Below, piece after piece: positions 62,284 to 64,000 of a stretch of DNA of 64,000 bases. The stretch spans positions 20,123-84,122 of the forward strand of contig JAIEMA010000049.1 in NCBI GenBank assembly GCA_019752535.1. The letters run 5' to 3'. Made by a program: the position numbers and the translations under genes. Below the pieces are notes generated by a model. The model did not search any database, was not told the origin of the DNA, and worked only from the letters and a program-made list of their open reading frames with translations. This DNA comes from Bacteriovoracaceae bacterium. GTDB lineage: Bacteria > Bdellovibrionota > Bacteriovoracia > Bacteriovoracales > Bacteriovoracaceae. The stretch's first letter is position 1. The number at the start of each line of letters is the position of its first letter.

Positions 62284-62637
62284 ATGTTCGTTTTTTTAAT
62301 TGATTCCAACCCTATGATAACAGATTGGCTTAAGAAGCAATCTGCCCAGCTACATTTTCCATTTTACTCACTGAAATCCCTAAAAGAGTCTTTATACTTC
62401 ATACAAGACCTCGCTCCCGATGTGGTGGTTATTGATGAAAAATCTGTCGATCTTACCAATGAGGATTTAGTTTCCGCCTTAATAGAGTATCCCTTGCTCA
62501 AAGAAATTCCTGTTATTGGTTTTGGGAAAACACTACCTGAGTGGATGGGGCGATTAAACATGAAAGGCCATCTTAGCAAACCAGTGGATCCTTCGACTTT
62601 CCATGCCTTGGTCAAAGAACTTTTGGGTACCAATTAA
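62284..62637 (+). CDS. Response-regulator receiver-domain protein
   Basis: 117 residues, a lone CheY-like domain: FLIDSNP with the acidic pocket Asp, VVVIDEKS with the expected phospho-acceptor Asp, and LSKPVDP with the conserved Lys. The pocket has one acidic residue where two are usual, so phosphorylation may be altered. No output domain and no kinase nearby; it may act by protein contact. Confidence 0.7.
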   Translation: MFVFLIDSNPMITDWLKKQSAQLHFPFYSLKSLKESLYFIQDLAPDVVVIDEKSVDLTNEDLVSALIEYPLLKEIPVIGFGKTLPEWMGRLNMKGHLSKPVDPSTFHALVKELLGTN

Positions 62638-62672
62638 TTTCACCTAGGCTTAAAATAAGTGAAAGGGAAGTT

Positions 62673-62774
62673 ATGAAGTTTGAAAAAAGAGACATGATTA
62701 TTGTTGGAGTGGGGATCGTGCTAAGTATCGCATTCTATTTTGGGACAATTTATTTCAGAAGCGGAGCTTTCTAG
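62673..62774 (+). CDS. 33-residue single-helix membrane peptide
   Basis: AAGGGAAG sits 4-5 bases before an ATG opening a 33-codon frame: basic start (MKFEKRD), one membrane helix (about 8-29, MIIVGVGIVLSIAFYFGTIY) and a short basic tail. It follows the receiver gene by 35 bases. Length, site and helix make it a plausible small membrane protein. Its TAG lies in CTAG, which also holds the stop of the convergent gene. Confidence 0.6.
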   Translation: MKFEKRDMIIVGVGIVLSIAFYFGTIYFRSGAF

Positions 62775-63232
62775 ATCACCCGCGTAGAGCTAAAGCGATC
62801 TCTTTGAGACATGAAAAGTGCACTGACGTTGCGATCATGAACAGACAATAAGACATCCACTAATTCTTGATAATGACAGTGAATCCATTGAGCCGCTAAA
62901 TGTGTTGCTGTTTCCAGCACTAAAGTTCCATCTGTTAAAACGACCGGACGAATATTTTTAAACCATTGGTGATGAACTTCAGGTCCTAAAACTTCAAGCA
63001 ATTGCTCCGAGACAACGGCCCAAAGATAACTGGCTTTCACAACAGGGCAAGCATTCTTTAATGCTTCAATAGGACGTGTGCTTCCAAAGCCGCGACCAAG
63101 TCGGGCTTCATTGCTGAACGTAGTTCTTTTGAGTGGGCGTGATTTTTTCAAGACCGCTAGATTATGGGCTCTGGTAGTGATGGGCAAGGGATAGTTATGT
63201 TTCTGAAGAAAAATCTTCAACCCACTTCTCAT
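62771..63232 (-). CDS. DnaA N-terminal-domain-like protein
   Basis: About 153 residues; the start is uncertain (TTG 63244 or ATG 63232, overlapping hflX, without a clear site; later TTG starts possible). Residues about 70-130 match DnaA domain I: LWAVVSEQLLEVLGPEVHHQWF, then the VLETATHLAAQWIHCHY helix, which in DnaA binds DnaB helicase and partners such as HobA or DiaA. No AAA+ or DNA-binding domain follows, so it is a stand-alone domain I. The N-terminus is basic. It may modulate replication initiation by contacting DnaA or DnaB; inference only. Confidence 0.6.
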   Translation of the reverse strand: MRSGLKIFLQKHNYPLPITTRAHNLAVLKKSRPLKRTTFSNEARLGRGFGSTRPIEALKNACPVVKASYLWAVVSEQLLEVLGPEVHHQWFKNIRPVVLTDGTLVLETATHLAAQWIHCHYQELVDVLLSVHDRNVSALFMSQRDRFSSTRVI

Positions 63233-64000
63233 GACCAGGGGCAAGGATATAGGGGATCAGACCCAATTGAGAAAAAATAAAATCAGGGATTCGAATACGA
63301 TAAAAAATCCCATTTTCATGAGAGCCCATCTTTACAATGTTTGCATTGGCCCTGACTCGCGCGTGAGCCTCTCCAGCATCATATGGTATAAATAAATCAT
63401 AGTGATCTTGCTGAGATAAAAAATAATCGATGATATGTTTACGCAAATCCTGCATGTCATCATCACTGTAACTTGAAACTAAAAAGGATTGCGGATACTG
63501 ACGCATGATAATACGAGCACGCATCGGATCATTGAGCATATCTTTTTTGTTGAAGACAATAAGCTGTTTTTTATCTTGGATTTCTAGCTCTTTTAAAACG
63601 TCTTGCGTGACGCTTAAATGCTTCTGAAAATTAGGGTCCGAGATATCACAGACAATCACCAAAAGATCGGCTTCTACGGCCGATTCAAGAGTCGTTTTAA
63701 AACCTTGCACCAAAGTATTGGGAAGGTTTTGAATGAATCCTACCGTATCAATCATGATCATCGGGGGCTTTGAATCAGGGTTGAGCGTTCTAAAAGTCGA
63801 ATCGAGTGTTGCAAAAAGCTTATTTTCTTCCAAGACATTCACGCGGCACAAACGATTCATGATCGAAGACTTGCCCGCATTGGTATAACCCACGAGTGCA
63901 GCGGTGACGGCCTGGTTTTGACGTTTTTTTCTTTGAACAACGCGGGTTCGAGAAATATCGATAAGCTCTTTTTTGTAAAAACGAATTCTCTCTCGCACCA
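63195..64000 (-). CDS. hflX: GTPase HflX, truncated by window edge
   Basis: The C-terminal 268 or so codons of HflX, a ribosome-binding GTPase. The true start lies outside the window. Visible: the end of the N-terminal helical hairpin (RERIRFYKKELIDISR), G1 GYTNAGKS, G3 DTVGF, G4 NKKD, G5 SSYSDDD region, and a C-terminal domain. It ends inside the DnaA-domain gene (about 38 bases overlap). Confidence 0.92.
   Translation of the reverse strand, partial: VRERIRFYKKELIDISRTRVVQRKKRQNQAVTAALVGYTNAGKSSIMNRLCRVNVLEENKLFATLDSTFRTLNPDSKPPMIMIDTVGFIQNLPNTLVQGFKTTLESAVEADLLVIVCDISDPNFQKHLSVTQDVLKELEIQDKKQLIVFNKKDMLNDPMRARIIMRQYPQSFLVSSYSDDDMQDLRKHIIDYFLSQQDHYDLFIPYDAGEAHARVRANANIVKMGSHENGIFYRIRIPDFIFSQLGLIPYILAPGHEKWVEDFSSET

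Overview
The window is about 64 kb of a Gram-negative chromosome of moderately low GC. Genes are tightly packed, with no gene-free stretch over 300 bases, and I see no tRNA, rRNA, CRISPR array, insertion sequence or prophage. Outer-membrane assembly genes (BamA, Skp, Lol, Lpx, Lpt), many secreted Cys-rich proteins of no recognised family, and the style of several proteins suggest a predatory Bdellovibrionota lineage, perhaps the Bacteriovorax/Peredibacter group. That placement is inference, because no rRNA is present.

Layout. 0.2-3.8 kb: an outer-membrane barrel and a large EF-hand-like lipoprotein. 3.8-6.6 kb: prfB, with a textbook +1 programmed frameshift, and lysS. 6.6-19.1 kb: a long envelope operon with a LolC/E-type permease, lolD, bamA, skp, lpxD, fabZ, lpxA, a Gfo/Idh/MocA oxidoreductase, lpxB, lpxK, a DUF3108 lipoprotein and a glycosyltransferase. 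These genes make lipid A and insert proteins and lipoproteins into the outer membrane. 19.1-21 kb: rpsA with its own promoter, leader hairpin and terminator. 21-23.3 kb: a tandem pair of secreted paralogues. 23.4-27.1 kb: an RlmK-like methyltransferase divergent from clpS-clpA. 27.3 kb: a 38-residue Lys/Ala-rich histone-like gene between two terminators. 27.5-35.5 kb: a mixed housekeeping and unknown region (MFS, DUF502, dCMP deaminase, PepD, YggT, small lipoproteins, a barrel protein). 35.6-40.2 kb: a DEAD-box helicase, an FtsB/DivIC-like protein, a DUF192 lipoprotein and aspS. 40.3-43.6 kb: TetR, RDD, HEAT-repeat and caspase-like secreted proteins. 43.6-49.9 kb: mutS divergent from an lptC/lptA-like gene, lptB, rpoN and hpf.

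49.9-58.8 kb is the most unusual block. It holds a fatty-acid-hydroxylase-like membrane enzyme and a small membrane protein, divergent from a GH3-family adenylating enzyme, a Rieske oxygenase, a GNAT-like protein, an RnfD/NqrB-like membrane domain fused to FG-GAP/ASPIC-UnbV repeats, and a second GNAT-like protein. The last five form an overlapping operon and look like an undescribed oxidative acyl- or lipid-modifying pathway with its own membrane redox component.

58.8-60.7 kb: a compact cobalamin riboswitch and a BtuB-like TonB receptor. 60.7-64 kb: a secreted alpha/beta hydrolase-like protein, small proteins including a 33-residue membrane peptide, a DnaA-N-terminal-domain-only protein, and hflX cut by the window edge.
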